From: Bacteroidaceae bacterium
GTDB lineage: Bacteria > Bacteroidota > Bacteroidia > Bacteroidales > Bacteroidaceae
Direction of reading: 5' to 3'
DNA length: 64,000 nucleotides
Assembly: GCA_017560945.1 (NCBI GenBank)
Contig: JAFZDY010000057.1
Location: 1-64,000 of the forward strand
How positions within the stretch are numbered: the stretch's first letter is position 1; each line of letters opens with the position of its first letter. Under the pieces are notes generated by a model. That model saw nothing but the letters and a program-made list of their open reading frames with translations. It was not told the origin of the DNA and did not search any database. Shown in pieces: positions 1-8,234 of the stretch. The position numbers were made by a program, and so were the translations under genes.

Positions 1-4
1 CAAT

Positions 5-79
5 CGGGATGTAGCTCAGTCCGGTTAGAGTACGCGTCTGGGGGGCGTGTGGTCGCTGGTTCGAATCCAGTCATCCCGA
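5..79 (+). tRNA. tRNA-Pro (anticodon GGG)
   Basis: A complete cloverleaf can be folded. The acceptor stem is CGGGATG (5-11) with CATCCCG (72-78) and discriminator A79. The anticodon arm is CGCGT-CTGGGGG-GCGTG, giving anticodon GGG for proline codons CCC/CCU. The T arm is GCTGG-TTCGAAT-CCAGT. A C1:G72 first pair is typical of bacterial tRNA-Pro. The CCA end is not encoded (CCG follows). A strong terminator follows directly, so this is a single-tRNA transcript whose promoter lies outside the window. Confidence 0.93.
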
Positions 80-86
80 CCGATGT

Positions 87-125
87 AAAGCACTGATAAT
101 CGAAAGGTTATCGGTGCTTTTTGTT
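87..125 (+). terminator. Rho-independent terminator of tRNA-Pro
   Basis: AAAGCAC-TGATAATC pairs with GGTTATC-GGTGCTTT around a GAAA loop, followed by a T-rich run (TTTTTGTTTT). It sits 8 bases after the tRNA. Confidence 0.85.
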
Positions 126-141
126 TTATTCCCATTTGCTT

Positions 142-240
142 GAATGGATGGTTTTAGGGTGATTTTAGCGAGAAAAGTCAACCAAGAAGTCAACCAAAAA
201 ACGTATGAAAACTACTGTCTTTTCCTGAAATAGGTTGACT
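142..240 (+). other. possible integrase/attachment-site scar beside tRNA-Pro
   Basis: AAGTCAACCA occurs twice exactly 12 bases apart (175-184 and 187-196), and the inverted form GGTTGACT lies at 233-240. An ATG at 205 opens a seven-codon frame (MKTTVFS, then stop at 226-228) that resembles the first residues of some Bacteroides tyrosine integrases. tRNA 3' ends are common integration sites, and repeated GTCAACC-like motifs next to an abortive integrase start would fit a remnant of a lost element. This is inference from short matches; chance is not excluded. Confidence 0.3.
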
Positions 241-286
241 CTTTTTAGGCCTTGTTTTTTAACACTTTGATAGGGAGCAAGGGACT

Positions 287-1051
287 TCACACCTCGTGTC
301 CGTGACTTTCCAACCATGCATCGATGAGTATGCGGGCCATGCTGAGTTTGTGGGGTATTTCGGGCAGGTGGTCGCGATGGAAGAAGTTGGCGTCGGTAAG
401 TTCCTCATCCTGCACACGGAGTTCTCCACCGGCATATTCGGCGGTAAAGCCCACCATCTGTCCACTGGGATAGGGCCATGGTTGATTGCCAAAGTAGCGG
501 ATGTTCTTCACCTCGAGGTTTGTCTCCTCCTTCACCTCGCGACGCACGCACTCTTCCAGTGTCTCACCAGTCTCGAGGAAACCTGCCACAAGGCCATAGT
601 AGGGGCGTCGGAAGTTTCGCGCACGCACGAGCAACACCTCGTCGCCTCGCGTGATGAGTACGATGATGGCCGTAGCGATGGATGGCCACACCTCGCGCTT
701 GCACGATTGACACACCTTGCTGATGTCGGTGTGCCAATGCATGGGTGCACCGCACACCGAGCAGTAGCGCACGGTGTCGTCGAAATGCATCAACTCCCTG
801 GCCTTGCCTGCCATGAGGTAGTGCGACAAGGGAAGCACGTCGTAGGAGGCACGGAGGGGAGTGAAGGTTATTTCAGGAGTTAAAGGAGTTAGAGGAGTTG
901 AGATACAAAACGCTCTACACGCCTCGCCATCAAGGTCGGGAAGGGTGTGGAGGTGCGCCCCTTCGGGGATAGCCACAGGAGGGACTTCTCCTTGGGGTAA
1001 AGCTCCGTCGTGCAGGAGCAGTTGGTCGTTGTGAAAGATGATGTAGTACAT
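287..1051 (-). CDS. nudC: NADH pyrophosphatase (Nudix, NudC family)
   Basis: The 254-residue protein has the NudC architecture: a variable N-terminal domain (1-90), a zinc ribbon with Cys97/Cys100 and Cys114/Cys117, and a Nudix box at about 157-179 (GFLETGET...REVKEETN). The NudC signature after the box, normally SQPWPFPxS, is seen here as NQPWPYPSGQ (189-198). The family hydrolyses NADH/NAD+ to mononucleotides and can remove NAD caps from RNA. It lies 6 bases downstream of tex on the same strand, so the two are probably co-transcribed from the tex promoter. The short LTPLTPLTPE run near residues 54-60 is a small internal repeat. Family assignment is firm; the in vivo substrate is inferred. 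Confidence 0.92.
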   Translation of the reverse strand: MYYIIFHNDQLLLHDGALPQGEVPPVAIPEGAHLHTLPDLDGEACRAFCISTPLTPLTPEITFTPLRASYDVLPLSHYLMAGKARELMHFDDTVRYCSVCGAPMHWHTDISKVCQSCKREVWPSIATAIIVLITRGDEVLLVRARNFRRPYYGLVAGFLETGETLEECVRREVKEETNLEVKNIRYFGNQPWPYPSGQMVGFTAEYAGGELRVQDEELTDANFFHRDHLPEIPHKLSMARILIDAWLESHGHEV

Positions 1052-1057
1052 AGGTTT

Positions 1058-3208
1058 CTACTCCCCTCCATAGAGGGAGGGGTCGGGGGTGGGTCTTTTC
1101 ATTGTCAAACTCAGTCGTTTTCGTTTAAGGTCTACCTCGAGCACCCGCACCATTACTTGTTGGCGAAGGGAGACTACGGTGGTGGGGTCGCTCACAAACT
1201 TGTCGGCCATTTGGGAGATGTGTACCAAGCCATCCTGATGTACTCCTACGTCCACAAAGCATCCAAAGTTGGTGATGTTGGTGACAATGCCTGGCAGGGT
1301 CATTCCCTCGCGCAGTTCCTCCAACGTATGCACGTTGGCAAAGCGGAAGGCGGTGAGGGGCTTGCGAGGGTCGAGGCCCGGCTTATCCAACTCCTGCATG
1401 ATGTCCGTCAAGGTGGGCATTCCCACGGAGGAGGTGACGTAGTGGGCGAGGTCGATTTTCACACGCAACTCCTTGTTGCCTATCAGCTCCTGCACGGTGC
1501 AATGCTGATCCTTGGCCATCTGCTCCACAATGGGGTAACTCTCGGGGTGTACAGCACTGTTGTCGAGGGGATTCTTGGCTTGGGGAATGCGCAGGAAGCC
1601 CGCACACTGCTCGAATGCCTTTGCGCCCATGCGAGGCACCTTCATCAACTCCTTGCGCGAGCGGAAGGGGCCATTCTCGGTGCGGTAATCCACAATGTTT
1701 TGGGCAAGCACAGGGCCAAGACCCGAGACATAGGTGAGCAGATGCTTGCTGGCGGTGTTGACATTCACGCCCACCAGGTTCACACAATTTTCCACCACTT
1801 GGTCGAGCGAACGCTTGAGCATCGCCTGATCCACATCGTGCTGATACTGCCCCACCCCTATGCTCTTGGGGTCAATCTTCACCAACTCGGCCAAGGGATC
1901 CATCAATCGGCGACCGATGGAGACGGCTCCGCGCACGGTCACATCGTAGTCGGGGAACTCCTCGCGGGCTATCTTGGAGGCTGAATAGACGGATGCTCCG
2001 TCCTCGCTCACCGAATAGACCTCGATGCCCTCGACAAAGGGGAGGTGGCGGACAAACTCCTCCGTCTCGCGCCCTGCCGTACCGTTGCCTATGGCGATGG
2101 CCTCCACCTGGTACTTCTCGATGAGGTACTTCATGGTCGCCATCGACTCGCGATACTGATTCTTGGGCGGATGGGGCGACATGATGCTATGGTGTAGCAA
2201 TGCACCCTGTGCATCCAAGCAAACAAGCTTGCACCCTGTGCGAAAACCTGGGTCGATGCCCAGCACACGCTTCTGCCCAAGGGGCGAAGAGAGGAGCAAT
2301 TGCTTCAAATTTTCGGCAAAGATGCGGATAGCCTCCACGTCGGCCTTCTCCTTGCTGAGTGCGGCAAACTCGGTCTCGATAGAGGGTTTCAACAGGCGCT
2401 TGTAGGAGTCGCTAACGGCCTCGCAGACGTGCGTAGCGCACTCGCCATGCCCCTTCACATACATCCGTTCAAGTCGCTCGCGACACTCCTCCTCATCGGG
2501 GGTAATGGTCACCTTCAGTATGCCCTCGGCCTCGCCACGGCGCAATGCCAACAGGCGATGCGAGGTGCAGCGTTTGAGGGGTTCGCTCCAGTCGAAGTAG
2601 TCGCGAAACTTCTGTCCCTCCTTCTCCTTGCCCTTCACCACCTTGGAGGTGATGGTGGCGGTGCGACTAAATAGATTTCGCACCTGATTGCGTGCACGTT
2701 CGTCCTCGTTCACCCGCTCGGCTATGATGTCGCGTGCCCCCTTCAACGCCTCGTCCTCGTCCTTCACCTCGCCCTTCACGAAGGCTCGTACACGGTTCAT
2801 CAGGTTCGTCTCGCGTTGCATCATCAGCAGGTCGGCCAACGGCTCCAGCCCTCGTTGGCGAGCCACCTCGGCACGTGTCTTGCGCTTGGGTTTATAGGGC
2901 AGGTATATATCCTCCAGCTCCGTGGCGTCCCACGATGCGGTGATGCGTTGCCTCAGTTCGGGTGTCAACTTCCCCTGTTCATCGATGGTAGCGAGGATGG
3001 TCTCCTTGCGCTTGGCCACCTCGGTCAACTTCTCGTGCATCTGCTTCACCTGCTCAATCTGTACCTCGTCGAGGCCACCCGTAGCCTCCTTTCGGTATCG
3101 ACTAATGAAGGGGATGGTGGCTCCACCCGACAATAGTTCAAGGGTGTTTGCCACGTATCGCTCGGCTATCTGCAGGGCACGTGCTATCATTTGAATGAAT
3201 TGTTCCAT
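1058..3208 (-). CDS. tex: Tex-family transcription accessory RNA-binding protein
   Basis: The 716-residue protein follows the Tex layout: helical N-terminal region starting MEQFIQMIA with ISRYRKEATGGLDE, a YqgF/RNase H-like domain beginning near GIDPGFRTGCK, a helix-hairpin-helix region (SGLGPVLAQNIVDYR ... VPRMGAKAFEQCAGFLRI), and a C-terminal S1 RNA-binding domain (about 635-704). Tex proteins bind nucleic acid and act on transcription complexes and virulence gene expression in several bacteria. It is the first gene of a tex-nudC pair. The last dozen residues (RPTPDPSLYGGE) are encoded by a G/C-rich repeat that recurs at 41003, so the tail appears to be acquired rather than part of the family core. 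Confidence 0.95.
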   Translation of the reverse strand: MEQFIQMIARALQIAERYVANTLELLSGGATIPFISRYRKEATGGLDEVQIEQVKQMHEKLTEVAKRKETILATIDEQGKLTPELRQRITASWDATELEDIYLPYKPKRKTRAEVARQRGLEPLADLLMMQRETNLMNRVRAFVKGEVKDEDEALKGARDIIAERVNEDERARNQVRNLFSRTATITSKVVKGKEKEGQKFRDYFDWSEPLKRCTSHRLLALRRGEAEGILKVTITPDEEECRERLERMYVKGHGECATHVCEAVSDSYKRLLKPSIETEFAALSKEKADVEAIRIFAENLKQLLLSSPLGQKRVLGIDPGFRTGCKLVCLDAQGALLHHSIMSPHPPKNQYRESMATMKYLIEKYQVEAIAIGNGTAGRETEEFVRHLPFVEGIEVYSVSEDGASVYSASKIAREEFPDYDVTVRGAVSIGRRLMDPLAELVKIDPKSIGVGQYQHDVDQAMLKRSLDQVVENCVNLVGVNVNTASKHLLTYVSGLGPVLAQNIVDYRTENGPFRSRKELMKVPRMGAKAFEQCAGFLRIPQAKNPLDNSAVHPESYPIVEQMAKDQHCTVQELIGNKELRVKIDLAHYVTSSVGMPTLTDIMQELDKPGLDPRKPLTAFRFANVHTLEELREGMTLPGIVTNITNFGCFVDVGVHQDGLVHISQMADKFVSDPTTVVSLRQQVMVRVLEVDLKRKRLSLTMKRPTPDPSLYGGE
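1059..1097 (-). repeat. G/C-rich intergenic repeat, copy 1, forming the tex 3' end
   Basis: On the minus strand it reads GACCCACCCCCGACCCC then TCCCTCTATGGAGGGGAG, with an internal inverted repeat (CCCTC/GAGGG around TATG). A similar segment (CCCACCCCTCACCCTCCC...GGAGGG) lies at 41003-41047 between purC and aroE. Here it encodes the final residues and stop codon of Tex. Confidence 0.6.
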
Positions 3209-3291
3209 ACGTGTCGTCTTACTTTTTCTTGCTCAACAAAAGTGTCTATTTTCAGTGGGGTTCACTCTCACATTTTCCCCATTCCTATATG

Positions 3292-3324
3292 CAAATGTAC
3301 ACATTTTAGTCGTAAAAAGTCAAG
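3292..3324 (-). promoter_or_regulatory. promoter of tex-nudC
   Basis: On the minus strand a -7 box TACATTTG (3299-3292) is preceded 21 bases upstream by TTG within CTTGAC (3321-3323). This matches the Bacteroidetes TTTG-N19-21-TAnnTTTG pattern, 84 bases ahead of the tex start. Confidence 0.6.
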
Positions 3325-3545
3325 CGTTTTGCTAAAAAGTTTCATTTTAGCAACTCAATTGTTCGAAACACCCCCCTCTACACTACCCAAAGACATCACA
3401 CACATCCCCACCTGTAGGGAGGAAAAATATCCGTCACAAGTTGTACATTTTTCCCTATTCGAAAGAAAAAATTCTCCAGTAGGGTAAAATTTCAAATGAG
3501 GTAATACCACAACTAAAAATATCCTAAAAATAGTTGCAAAAAAAC

Positions 3546-3576
3546 TTGCATTTCGCTCAAAAATGTAGTATCTTTG
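3546..3576 (+). promoter_or_regulatory. promoter of the DUF5715-like lipoprotein gene
   Basis: TTG (3546-3548) and TATCTTTG (3569-3576) are separated by 20 bases, a good match to the Bacteroidetes primary sigma factor promoter. It lies about 63 bases before the ATG at 3639. Confidence 0.7.
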
Positions 3577-3638
3577 CACATGAAGAAAAAGCCCCTCCCC
3601 ACAAAGATTAAACCACTAAAAACAGAGAATAACAAGCG

Positions 3639-4313
3639 ATGAAAAAACTACTGAAATACATGTGCATAGGTACTTGCGCCTTGACCCTTGCCTGTGTGTT
3701 CAACGCCTGCAATGGTGAGAAACCAATGAAAATGAACCATCCGCGCAACGTACGCGGTGTGACCAACTACCAACGTACGTTCAACGACATGAACGACGAC
3801 CACATGGCTGCTGCACGCGCCTTGGGTATCAGCAGACCCATCGAAGACCGCGAAGCCGCGGAAGGACTGAAGCGCTCGCTAAAATTGATTGAAACATGTG
3901 ACTACTATAGCGTAGATCCCCTCACCCACTCCATCCCCTACCTGGTGCCCAAGGCTAAGAAGACACTGGAGAACCTGGGAAAAAACTTCCTGGACTCGCT
4001 GGCCAACAAGGGACTGAACCCCTACAAGGTGATAGCCACCTCAGTACTGCGCACCGAGAGCGACGTGAAACGACTGAGACAGAGCAACGTGAATGCATCG
4101 GACAACTCCGCACATCGCTATGGTACCACATTTGACATCAGCTACAAACGATTTGAACAAGTGCCCGACCCCGATGGATACCCCATGCAGGAGGTGAGTA
4201 GCGACACACTGAAAATGGTACTTGCCGAAGTGTTGCGCGACATGAAAAAGGAGGGCGAATGCTACGTGAAGTACGAGGTGAAGCAGGGATGCTTCCACAT
4301 CACGGCAAGGTAA
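3639..4313 (+). CDS. DUF5715-like lipoprotein with M15 peptidase-type motif
   Basis: The 224-residue product starts with a lipoprotein signal peptide ([15 protein letters not shown]..., lipobox FNAC), with no acidic residues just after the Cys, so a periplasm-facing anchor is more likely than surface export. The C-terminal half carries [13 protein letters not shown], which matches the SxHxxGxAxD zinc-ligand motif of M15 D-Ala-D-Ala carboxypeptidases and VanY-like enzymes, and a late CFHIT that could supply the second His ligand. I recall this as the DUF5715 type common in Bacteroidales. A role in trimming cell-wall peptides is inferred; substrate unknown. A clear promoter precedes it; truA follows after 61 bases. 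Confidence 0.7.
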   Translation: MKKLLKYMCIGTCALTLACVFNACNGEKPMKMNHPRNVRGVTNYQRTFNDMNDDHMAAARALGISRPIEDREAAEGLKRSLKLIETCDYYSVDPLTHSIPYLVPKAKKTLENLGKNFLDSLANKGLNPYKVIATSVLRTESDVKRLRQSNVNASDNSAHRYGTTFDISYKRFEQVPDPDGYPMQEVSSDTLKMVLAEVLRDMKKEGECYVKYEVKQGCFHITAR

Positions 4314-4358
4314 AAAAACACACGCACCACATCTTAGAAAACGAAAACCACATCAAAC

Positions 4359-4374
4359 AGAGAGAGAGAGAGAG
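4359..4374 (+). repeat. (AG)8 dinucleotide tract touching the truA start codon
   Basis: Eight uninterrupted AG units end at the base before ATG (4375). The tract occupies the place of a ribosome binding site and is purine-rich, so it could serve as one. Dinucleotide tracts of this length can change size by slippage. Confidence 0.8.
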
Positions 4375-5127
4375 ATGCATCGCTATTTCATATACCTTGG
4401 ATACGACGGAACCCGCTACCACGGATGGCAGATTCAACCCAACGGCATCAGCATACAACAGACACTGATGGAAGCACTGGCCACCTTCCTGCGCAAAGAG
4501 GTGGAAGTGACAGGCGCTGGACGCACCGACGCAGGAGTACACGCACGCATGATGGCCGCACACTTCGACTGGGAGAGTCCGCTCGACACGGAGATGGTAA
4601 CCGAAAAACTGAACCGCATACTACCACCCGACATCAGCGTGTACAAGGTGTGCGAGGTGAAGCCCGACGCTCACGCACGATTCGATGCCACCTACCGCAC
4701 CTATCGCTACTACGTGACCACGCGGAAGACCCCCTTCAATCGCCAATATATGTGTCGCATAGTGGGCAAACCGCTCGACTTCGAAGCCATGAAGCGTGCC
4801 GCAAAAACCCTCTTTGACTACACCGACTTCACAAGTTTCAGCAAGTTGCATACCGATGTAAAGACAAACAATTGCCGCATCATGCACGCACACTGGCACC
4901 AAGCAGACGATACGGAGTGGGTGTTCACCATCCAAGCTGACCGTTTCCTGAGAAATATGGTGAGAGCCGTCGTAGGCACCCTGTTCGAGGTAGGAAGAGG
5001 CAAGCTCTCAATCGAAGGTTTCCGCCAAGTGATAGAACAGAAAGATCGTGGCAAGGCTGGCACCTCAGCACCTGGACACGCCCTGTTCCTGGAGGACGTG
5101 GGTTACCCCGAGGAAATATTCATCTAA
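4375..5127 (+). CDS. truA: tRNA pseudouridine(38-40) synthase TruA
   Basis: The 250-residue protein has the full TruA fold and length. The catalytic motif [11 protein letters not shown] (about 45-55, with the active-site Asp) is intact, as are the N-terminal [10 protein letters not shown] and the C-terminal [14 protein letters not shown]. The enzyme converts uridines 38-40 in the anticodon arm of many tRNAs to pseudouridine. The start is set by the ATG at 4375, which directly follows a 16-base AG tract. Its short spacing from the lipoprotein gene suggests read-through, but I see no separate promoter. Confidence 0.96.
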   Translation: MHRYFIYLGYDGTRYHGWQIQPNGISIQQTLMEALATFLRKEVEVTGAGRTDAGVHARMMAAHFDWESPLDTEMVTEKLNRILPPDISVYKVCEVKPDAHARFDATYRTYRYYVTTRKTPFNRQYMCRIVGKPLDFEAMKRAAKTLFDYTDFTSFSKLHTDVKTNNCRIMHAHWHQADDTEWVFTIQADRFLRNMVRAVVGTLFEVGRGKLSIEGFRQVIEQKDRGKAGTSAPGHALFLEDVGYPEEIFI

Positions 5128-5241
5128 AAGATATTCATCTAAAATTAGAAAAAGAGGAAATCCCCTTGCCTCCTCCCATAAAAAAAAGACTTTGAAATTT
5201 TAATCTTTATTTTTTAATCCTTTTAATTCTCAATTCGACAA

Positions 5242-6165
5242 GTGCTCTGGTTAGGATTGGCTTTTCTCTCAGCCACATTGCTGGGATTTTATGACGTCTT
5301 CAAGAAACAATCATTGAAGGAGAATGCGGTCATCCCCGTGCTCTTCCTGAATACACTATTCTCGAGTTTGATATTCCTCCCCTTCATCCTCCTCTCCCTG
5401 CACGAAGGAAGCGCACTGGAGGGCACCATCTTCTACGTACCCACAACAGGTTGGGAGGTACACAAGTACGTGATACTGAAGTCGCTCATTGTACTCTCGT
5501 CGTGGACATTCGGATACTTTGGCATGAAGCACCTACCACTCACCATCGTAGGCCCTATCAATGCCACACGTCCAGTAATGGTACTGGTGGGCGCACTCCT
5601 CGTCTTTGGCGAACGACTCAACCTCTACCAATGGGCGGGTGTGCTACTGGCCATAGCCTCGTTCTTCATGCTTAGCCGTAGCGGACGCAAAGAGGGCATC
5701 GACTTCAAGCACGACAAGTGGATATACTTTGTGGTGTTAGCCGCTATGTTGGGCGCAATCAGCGGATTGTACGACAAGTACCTGATGGCTCCCACAAGCG
5801 ATGGCGGACTGGGGCTCGACCGTATGGTAGTGCAATCATGGTACAACATTTACCAACTGGGTATGATGGGCACGGTGATGATGCTCCTGTGGTATCCCAA
5901 ACGCAAGAGTACCACCCCCTTTCACTGGCACTGGTGCATCATCCTCATCTCAATCTTCCTCTCCGCAGCCGACTTCGTTTACTTCTACGCCCTTAGCCTC
6001 GATGGCGCACTTATCTCCGTGGTATCCATGGTAAGGCGCGGTAGTGTCATCGTCTCATTCCTGTGCGGTGCCCTGTTCTTCCACGAGAAGAATATGAAGC
6101 GTAAAGCCTTGGATTTACTACTCGTTCTGCTGGGTATGATATTCCTTTATATAGGCTCACGATAA
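5242..6165 (+). CDS. EamA/DMT superfamily transporter
   Basis: The 307-residue protein is very hydrophobic with about ten predicted membrane helices in two halves, the EamA (drug/metabolite transporter) arrangement. The motif GPINATRPVMVLVGALLVFGERL in the first half and the matching ...SMVRRGSVIVSFLCGALFFHEK near the end are the repeated EamA signature helices. It should export or import a small metabolite across the inner membrane; the substrate cannot be told. The start is a GTG at 5242 (GTGCTCTGG), supported by the hydrophobic N-terminus directly after it; no better ATG lies upstream. It is followed by the rplU promoter and is not obviously in an operon with truA (114-base gap). Confidence 0.85.
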   Translation: MLWLGLAFLSATLLGFYDVFKKQSLKENAVIPVLFLNTLFSSLIFLPFILLSLHEGSALEGTIFYVPTTGWEVHKYVILKSLIVLSSWTFGYFGMKHLPLTIVGPINATRPVMVLVGALLVFGERLNLYQWAGVLLAIASFFMLSRSGRKEGIDFKHDKWIYFVVLAAMLGAISGLYDKYLMAPTSDGGLGLDRMVVQSWYNIYQLGMMGTVMMLLWYPKRKSTTPFHWHWCIILISIFLSAADFVYFYALSLDGALISVVSMVRRGSVIVSFLCGALFFHEKNMKRKALDLLLVLLGMIFLYIGSR

Positions 6166-6182
6166 AAAAAGAGGAAAGAGAT

Positions 6183-6213
6183 TTTGTCAATTCAGAAAAA
6201 AGCAGTACCTTTG
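6183..6213 (+). promoter_or_regulatory. promoter of rplU-rpmA
   Basis: TTTG (6183-6186) and TACCTTTG (6206-6213) are 19 bases apart. Transcription would begin near 6220, leaving a leader of about 80 bases. Confidence 0.75.
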
Positions 6214-6300
6214 CGCCCGATTTAGTCCGTGGAGGTTCGAAGAAGCGGTGCGAGAGAAGCATCCACCTTGCGGAGAAACCCGTTTAATATAATATAAATA
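6214..6300 (+). ncRNA. candidate structured 5' leader of rplU (L21 leader-like)
   Basis: Between the promoter and the rplU ATG lies a G/C-rich stretch in an otherwise A/T-rich gap. GTGGA pairs with TCCAC and the flanking TCC with GGA, with AGAAGCGGTGCGAGAGAAG between them, so a hairpin is possible. Ribosomal protein operons often have autoregulatory leaders of this size. No Rfam comparison could be run; the function is inferred. Confidence 0.35.
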
Positions 6301-6618
6301 ATGTACGTAATCGTAGAAATTAACGGTCAGCAGTTCAAGGCAGAAGAGGGCAAGAACCTTTTCGTACACCACATCCAAGGTGCAGAAGCTGGTGCAACTG
6401 TTGAATTTGAGAAGGTGTTGTTGGTAGACAACAATGGTGCAATCACCGTAGGTGCTCCCGTAGTGGAAGGTGCAAAGGTAGTTTGCGAAGTGAAATCAAG
6501 CTTGGTAAAGGGCGACAAGGTTCTCGTATTCCACAAGAAGAGAAGAAAAGGCTATCGCAAGTTGAACGGTCACCGTCAGCAGTTCACCGAGTTGACAATC
6601 AAACAAGTTATTGCTTAA
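6301..6618 (+). CDS. rplU: 50S ribosomal protein L21
   Basis: The 105-residue protein begins [17 protein letters not shown] and ends with [15 protein letters not shown], the typical L21 pattern, including [17 protein letters not shown]21 binds 23S rRNA in the large subunit. It is the first gene of the conserved rplU-rpmA operon, with 21 bases to the next gene. Confidence 0.98.
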   Translation: MYVIVEINGQQFKAEEGKNLFVHHIQGAEAGATVEFEKVLLVDNNGAITVGAPVVEGAKVVCEVKSSLVKGDKVLVFHKKRRKGYRKLNGHRQQFTELTIKQVIA

Positions 6619-6639
6619 ACCCTTAAAATTTTAGAAGAA

Positions 6640-6903
6640 ATGGCACATAAAAAAGGTGTAGGTAGTTCTAAGAACGGACGCGAATCAGCAAGTCAAAGAC
6701 TTGGCGTGAAAATTTGGGGTGGACAACAGTGCAAGGCTGGTAACATCATCGTACGTCAGAGAGGTACAGTTCACAATCCCGGTGAGAACATCGGTATGGG
6801 TAGCGACCACACTCTCTACGCATTGGTAGATGGTACAGTATGCTTCAAGAAGGGTCGCAAGGACAGAAGCTATGTTTCTGTAATTCCTGCTGCCGAAGCA
6901 TAA
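6640..6903 (+). CDS. rpmA: 50S ribosomal protein L27
   Basis: The 87-residue protein starts [16 protein letters not shown], contains GVKIWGGQ and RQRGT, and has normal L27 length. The N-terminal tail reaches the peptidyl transferase centre. There is no N-terminal cleavable extension such as the one found in Firmicutes. It is co-transcribed with rplU and followed by a terminator. Confidence 0.98.
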   Translation: MAHKKGVGSSKNGRESASQRLGVKIWGGQQCKAGNIIVRQRGTVHNPGENIGMGSDHTLYALVDGTVCFKKGRKDRSYVSVIPAAEA

Positions 6904-6958
6904 ATCACCCAAAACAGTTAATTACGAAGTTTTTACACGTAAGTAATTACATAAGACA

Positions 6959-6996
6959 GAGGCGCATCAGCACATACGCATGATGCGCCTCTTCTT
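6959..6996 (+). terminator. terminator of rplU-rpmA
   Basis: GAGGCGCATCA (6959-6969) pairs perfectly with TGATGCGCCTC (6981-6991), an 11-base stem with an 11-base loop, followed by the T-rich TTCTTGT. Confidence 0.8.
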
Positions 6997-7093
6997 GTAT
7001 ACCTACACACCCGCCACCACGCACACACCACCCCACCACGCACACAATCAAATTTTATTTGGTAAAAAATAACACATAATAAAAATATATCCG

Positions 7094-7101
7094 TATCTTT
7101 G
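7094..7101 (+). promoter_or_regulatory. -7 box upstream of the ABC permease
   Basis: TATCTTTG lies 27 bases before the ATG at 7128. No TTTG-like -33 element is found at the normal distance, so this is a partial match. Confidence 0.45.
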
Positions 7102-7127
7102 CTCGTCGTTTTTTGTAGATATCACGT

Positions 7128-8234
7128 ATGAAGAATATAGATAAGAGATTTTATAACCGCATATGGAGTTGGTTGCTATGTATACTCTTGCTGGGGATAC
7201 TTGGCGGATGTCACCCCGATGCAAGCAATCTGTACGATAGCCTGGACGACCTTGCGAACAAGCGATTGGCGGTGTATCAAGGAATCCTCAGCGATAGCCT
7301 TTCGGAGGTCTATTTCCCCAAGGCAGAGTTGAAGGACTATGACAACACACTGAAGATTTTCCTCGATATGGAAGCAGGCAAACGCGATGCTGTGGTAATG
7401 GGCGAGGAAGTAGCCAGCGCAGTGATATCCACCAACAACGACTACGTGTGCTTGGGATATATCGACCCCTCGGCGGACGAGGACGAACGCATTGCCGTCA
7501 TCATCCCCATACGACAATACGCACCACACATGGGTGGCAAGGCAGACATGTACACTATGCTCGAAAGTTGGAAGGAACGAATACACCGCAATGTCTTCTC
7601 AAACGACTCATGGCACTTGATTACAGGCGGCCTCTGCACTACGGTGAAAATATTCCTTGGCGCAGCACTCTTTGCCTTCCTGTTGGCTATACTGCTGACC
7701 TACATGGGAATCAATCACAAGTGGGGATGGCTATATCATCCGCTACATTGGTTTGTATTCACCATTCACGACATCCCCTCAGTGGTACTGATGATGTTTT
7801 TCTACTACGTGGTGTTTGCCTCCACCTCGCTCAGCGGAGTGGTAGTGTCGGCCATCGCACTGGGTGTCTACACCTCGGCCTCGCTGACAAAGATCTTCAA
7901 GATACACATCACACAGGTGAGCAAAGAGCAACGCGAAGCAGGACTGATGCTGGGATTGAGTTCTTTCCAAACGTACCGCTACGTGGTATTTCCCCAGGCA
8001 GTACGCGTCATGTTGCCATTGGTGATAGCCGAACTTAAACTACTGTTGCGCTCAACCTCGTATGCAGGATACATCGCACAAAAGGACTTGGTAAAAGCCG
8101 TTGACGCCATTCGCGGATTGACGTACGATGCCTTTTTGCCCCTACTGATTGTCTCATTGCTATACCTACTGCTTTCGTGGCTGATAGCCAAGTCGGTAGA
8201 GGGAATATGCCAAAAACTGTTCATCCATGATTGA
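7128..8234 (+). CDS. amino acid ABC transporter permease with an N-terminal half binding domain
   Basis: The 368-residue protein joins two parts. Residues about 1-28 form a hydrophobic leader ending GILGGC, which reads as a lipobox. Residues about 30-150 resemble only one lobe of a type 3 solute-binding protein (NKRLAVYQGI, then YFPKAELKDYDNTLKIFLDMEAGKRDAVVMG). From about 160 onward it is a HisM/GlnP-type permease with LITGGLCTTVKIFLGA and the EAA loop (SKEQREAGLMLGLSSFQTYRYVVFPQAVRVMLP). It should move a polar amino acid across the inner membrane with the ATPase encoded next, whose start overlaps this stop by 8 bases. No separate binding-protein gene lies nearby. Whether the half domain still binds ligand is unknown. 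Confidence 0.85.
   Translation: MKNIDKRFYNRIWSWLLCILLLGILGGCHPDASNLYDSLDDLANKRLAVYQGILSDSLSEVYFPKAELKDYDNTLKIFLDMEAGKRDAVVMGEEVASAVISTNNDYVCLGYIDPSADEDERIAVIIPIRQYAPHMGGKADMYTMLESWKERIHRNVFSNDSWHLITGGLCTTVKIFLGAALFAFLLAILLTYMGINHKWGWLYHPLHWFVFTIHDIPSVVLMMFFYYVVFASTSLSGVVVSAIALGVYTSASLTKIFKIHITQVSKEQREAGLMLGLSSFQTYRYVVFPQAVRVMLPLVIAELKLLLRSTSYAGYIAQKDLVKAVDAIRGLTYDAFLPLLIVSLLYLLLSWLIAKSVEGICQKLFIHD

Noticed and set aside
1010-1984. A 324-codon plus-strand frame opposite tex
   Set aside because: His/Leu/Gly-rich product typical of antisense frames over a conserved gene.
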